The notes under the pieces: model-generated | Seen by the model: the letters and a program-made list of their open reading frames with translations, nothing else | Databases searched by the model: none | Told to the model about the DNA's origin: nothing | In this document: piece by piece, positions 29,368-30,939 of the stretch | Numbering within the stretch: position 1 is the stretch's first letter | How the letters are laid out: each line of letters begins with the position of its first letter | Assembly: GCA_045627405.1 (NCBI GenBank) | Contig: JAZQNP010000087.1 | Span: 1-30,939, forward strand | Length of the DNA: 30,939 nucleotides | Direction of reading: 5' to 3' | Source of the DNA: Firm-04 sp045627405 | GTDB taxonomy: Bacteria > Bacillota > Clostridia > Oscillospirales > Ruminococcaceae | Made by a program: the position numbers and the translations under genes

Positions 29368-30387
29368 ATGACAGAATATGAAAGCCTGATCCGGCTCAGC
29401 GCACCGCCGTCTGTTTCGGCATGGAGCAGCATCGTCGGACAGAAAGAACATGAGGGCCCGCTCGGCAGCTGCTTTGATGAGACAGTGTCCGACGGGCATT
29501 TCGGGCAGGAAACATGGGAACAGGCAGAAAGCGAAATGCAGCGCAGAACCATGAATCTGCTCCTGAAAAAAGCCAGCTGCCGCGCGGAAGATGTCCGCTG
29601 CCTGCTCGCAGGCGATCTCATCAACCAATGCACCAGCTCAACCTACGGTATGCGCAGCTTCGGCATCCCGTTTCTCGGCATTTACGGTGCCTGCTCCACT
29701 TTTGCAGAGGGGTTGCTGCTCGGCGCGTCACTGGTTTCCGGCATCGGCTTCGACCGCTGTGCCGTTGTCACTTCTTCCCATTTTTCCAGCGCGGAACGGC
29801 AGTATCGGTTCCCGCTGTCCTACGGCGGTCAGCGCACACCGAATGCACAGTGGACATGCACTGCCGCCGGTGCCGCAATGCTCACTCCGACCGCTGCACC
29901 GCCCTATGTCCGCGGCATGTGCATCGGCAGGATCCGCGATGCGGGCATTACAGACGCCAACAATATGGGCGCGGCAATGGCTCCTGCTGCTGCCGATACC
30001 ATTCTGCGATTCCTCTCTGCAACCGGCACGGAACCTGCGGATTATGATGCAATCGTAACCGGCGACCTCGGTGCCGTCGGCAGCGAGCTGCTGTACGAAC
30101 TGCTCCTGCGCGATCACTGCGACATCCGGCAGGTACACAAGGACTGCGGCGCGATGATCTTCACCGACGACGCACAGGATACCCACGCCGGCGGCTCCGG
30201 CTGCGGATGCTCTGCCAGTGTCATCTGCGGATATTTCCTCCCAAGGCTCCGCAGCGGTGAGATCAAGCATCTGCTCTATGCCGCGACCGGCGCACTGCTG
30301 ACACCGACGCGCTGCCAGCAGGGAGAGAGCATTCCTGCAATCTGTCATCTTGTGCATCTGTCGCATGAAAGAGGTGATTTTGCATGA
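29368..30387 (+). CDS. spoVAD: Stage V sporulation protein AD
   Basis: The 339-residue protein has AAAGGAG 7 nt before its ATG. SpoVAD has a thiolase-like fold and binds dipicolinic acid as part of the SpoVA channel that moves it into the forespore. Recognisable family blocks are GPLGSCFDETVSDGHFGQ, WEQAESEMQRR, LLAGDLINQCTSSTYGMR (shown here at its core), IPFLGIYGACSTFAEGL, VTSSHFSSAERQYRFPLSYG, the TGDLGAVGSELL segment and GSGCGCSASVICGYFL near the end. The overlap with spoVAE (ATGA) indicates coupling. spoVAC, which usually comes first, is not present upstream, where the divergent gene starts instead. Confidence 0.96.
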   Translation: MTEYESLIRLSAPPSVSAWSSIVGQKEHEGPLGSCFDETVSDGHFGQETWEQAESEMQRRTMNLLLKKASCRAEDVRCLLAGDLINQCTSSTYGMRSFGIPFLGIYGACSTFAEGLLLGASLVSGIGFDRCAVVTSSHFSSAERQYRFPLSYGGQRTPNAQWTCTAAGAAMLTPTAAPPYVRGMCIGRIRDAGITDANNMGAAMAPAAADTILRFLSATGTEPADYDAIVTGDLGAVGSELLYELLLRDHCDIRQVHKDCGAMIFTDDAQDTHAGGSGCGCSASVICGYFLPRLRSGEIKHLLYAATGALLTPTRCQQGESIPAICHLVHLSHERGDFA

Positions 30388-30737
30388 CCTATTTCTGGGC
30401 GTTTATCATCGGCGGTCTTATCTGTGCAGTCGGTCAGCTGCTGATCGACTTTACCAAGCTCACACCCGCCCGCATTCTCGTCGGCTATGTTGTGGGCGGC
30501 GTCATCCTCGGCGCACTCGGCATCTATCCTAAGCTCGTCGAATTCGCCGGTGCCGGTGCAACGGTCCCGCTCTCCGGGTTTGGCAATCTGCTCGCCACGG
30601 GCATCCGCAGGGATGTGACTGAGAACGGTCTGCTCGGCATCCTTACCGGCGGACTGACCTCTGCTGCGGGCGGCGTCACCGCGGCGATGCTCTTCGGCTT
30701 GCTCGCCGCACTCTGCTTCCGCCCGAAGGAAAAGTAA
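30384..30737 (+). CDS. spoVAE: Stage V sporulation protein AE
   Basis: The 117-residue hydrophobic protein matches SpoVAE (SpoVAEb) in length and sequence: MTYFWAFIIGGLICAVGQLL, DFTKLTPARILVGYVVGGVI, LGALGIYPKLVEFAGAGATV, PLSGFGNLLATGI and GLTSAAGGVTAAMLFGLLAA. Three or four membrane helices are visible. It acts with SpoVAD and SpoVAC in dipicolinic acid transport into spores. The ATG overlaps the spoVAD stop by 4 nt. A small GC-rich hairpin (GCGCGG/CCGCGC, 30748-30762) lies 11 nt after its stop and may end the transcript. Confidence 0.95.
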   Translation: MTYFWAFIIGGLICAVGQLLIDFTKLTPARILVGYVVGGVILGALGIYPKLVEFAGAGATVPLSGFGNLLATGIRRDVTENGLLGILTGGLTSAAGGVTAAMLFGLLAALCFRPKEK

Positions 30738-30747
30738 ATCAGAATTT

Positions 30748-30775
30748 GCGCGGAGCCCGCGCTGGCGTTTTCGCG
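30748..30775 (+). terminator. Possible weak terminator after spoVAE
   Basis: GCGCGG-AGC-CCGCGC is a perfect 6-bp GC stem with a 3-nt loop, followed by TGGCGTTTTCGCGC. The T run is short and delayed, so termination is uncertain. Confidence 0.4.
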
Positions 30776-30797
30776 CTTTCAAATAACTGTATGCAAC

Positions 30798-30939
30798 AAC
30801 GCACATTCCGCGAAGTGCATTTCAATAGAAAAACAAGTATCAATCTGTTCTCATATAAACCATCGTAGTTTCGCAATTTTTATATGAGAACAATGAAAAA
30901 CTGTTTTTTTCTCCAAGGCAGCTTCGCGGAATGTGCGTT
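30798..30939. repeat. Nested inverted-repeat element (MITE-like), possibly cut by window end
   Basis: The outer arms AACGCACATTCCGCGAAG (30798-30815) and its perfect reverse complement (30922-30939) enclose a second perfect pair, TGTTCTCATATAAA (30846-30859) with its complement at 30879-30892. Between them AGAAAAACAAG and CTGTTTTTTTCT can also pair imperfectly, so the whole ~142 bp can fold into one long hairpin. It has no coding capacity. The right arm ends exactly at the window edge, so the element may extend further. Confidence 0.75.

Overview
The window looks like a chromosomal segment of a cellulose-degrading, Gram-positive gut anaerobe of the Ruminococcus type (Oscillospiraceae/Ruminococcaceae). 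The evidence is a GH5 cellulase ending in a type-I-like dockerin, Thr-rich extracellular linkers, SpoVA-type sporulation genes, a NifU-like/GGGtGRT gene pair, the ffs-dnaX-ybaB-recR synteny of Firmicutes, and many near-consensus TTGACA-17-TATAAT promoters. Most of the window is moderately GC-rich by eye, with one clearly AT-richer island at about 9.56-12.69 kb. Species assignment is inference only.

Layout. 1-381 (-): start of a class B sortase, cut by the window edge. 938-1822: rfbA-type nucleotidyltransferase. 1910-1983 (-): tRNA-Arg(ACG). 2175-4948: SseB-like protein, then the dockerin-bearing GH5 enzyme. 5009-7933 (-): three-gene operon (membrane protein, HI0933/BaiN-type flavoprotein, MntP manganese exporter). 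8084-9556: short upstream ORF, ECF-type sigma factor, and a putative anti-sigma protein with a Thr-rich ectodomain. 9557-12693: AT-rich island with a signal-peptide remnant and two paralogous lipoproteins. 12704-15545: ABC ATPase and an internally duplicated permease. 15839-17544 (-): NifU-like scaffold plus GGGtGRT protein. 17809-19188: a D,D-carboxypeptidase-fold protein that lacks its catalytic Ser and Lys. 19278-23418 (-): SRP RNA, dnaX, ybaB, recR, HAD hydrolase, nicotinamidase-like hydrolase. 23573-23649: tRNA-Pro(CGG). 23704-25290 (-): sigma factor with a long C-terminal extension. 25492-27340: P-loop ATPase and a TetR regulator. 27393-29197 (-): single-pass membrane protein and ychF. 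29368-30737: spoVAD-spoVAE behind a sigma-G-like promoter. 30798-30939: nested inverted-repeat element running to the window end.

The strongest candidate for an undescribed system is lipoprotein-lipoprotein-ABC ATPase-duplicated permease (10147-15545). The second lipoprotein has a consensus promoter, then an 11-codon leader ORF with a good ribosome-binding site, and the leader's stop codon lies inside the 5' arm of an intrinsic terminator sitting just upstream of the gene. This is the geometry of ribosome-mediated transcription attenuation, as found upstream of some antibiotic-inducible resistance genes. It would control the second lipoprotein and probably the transporter behind it. Other points worth a second look are the pseudoenzyme penicillin-binding-protein homologue, the sigma factor with the winged-helix-like extension, and the terminal repeat element.

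All family assignments come from reading motifs by eye. No database search or folding program was run.
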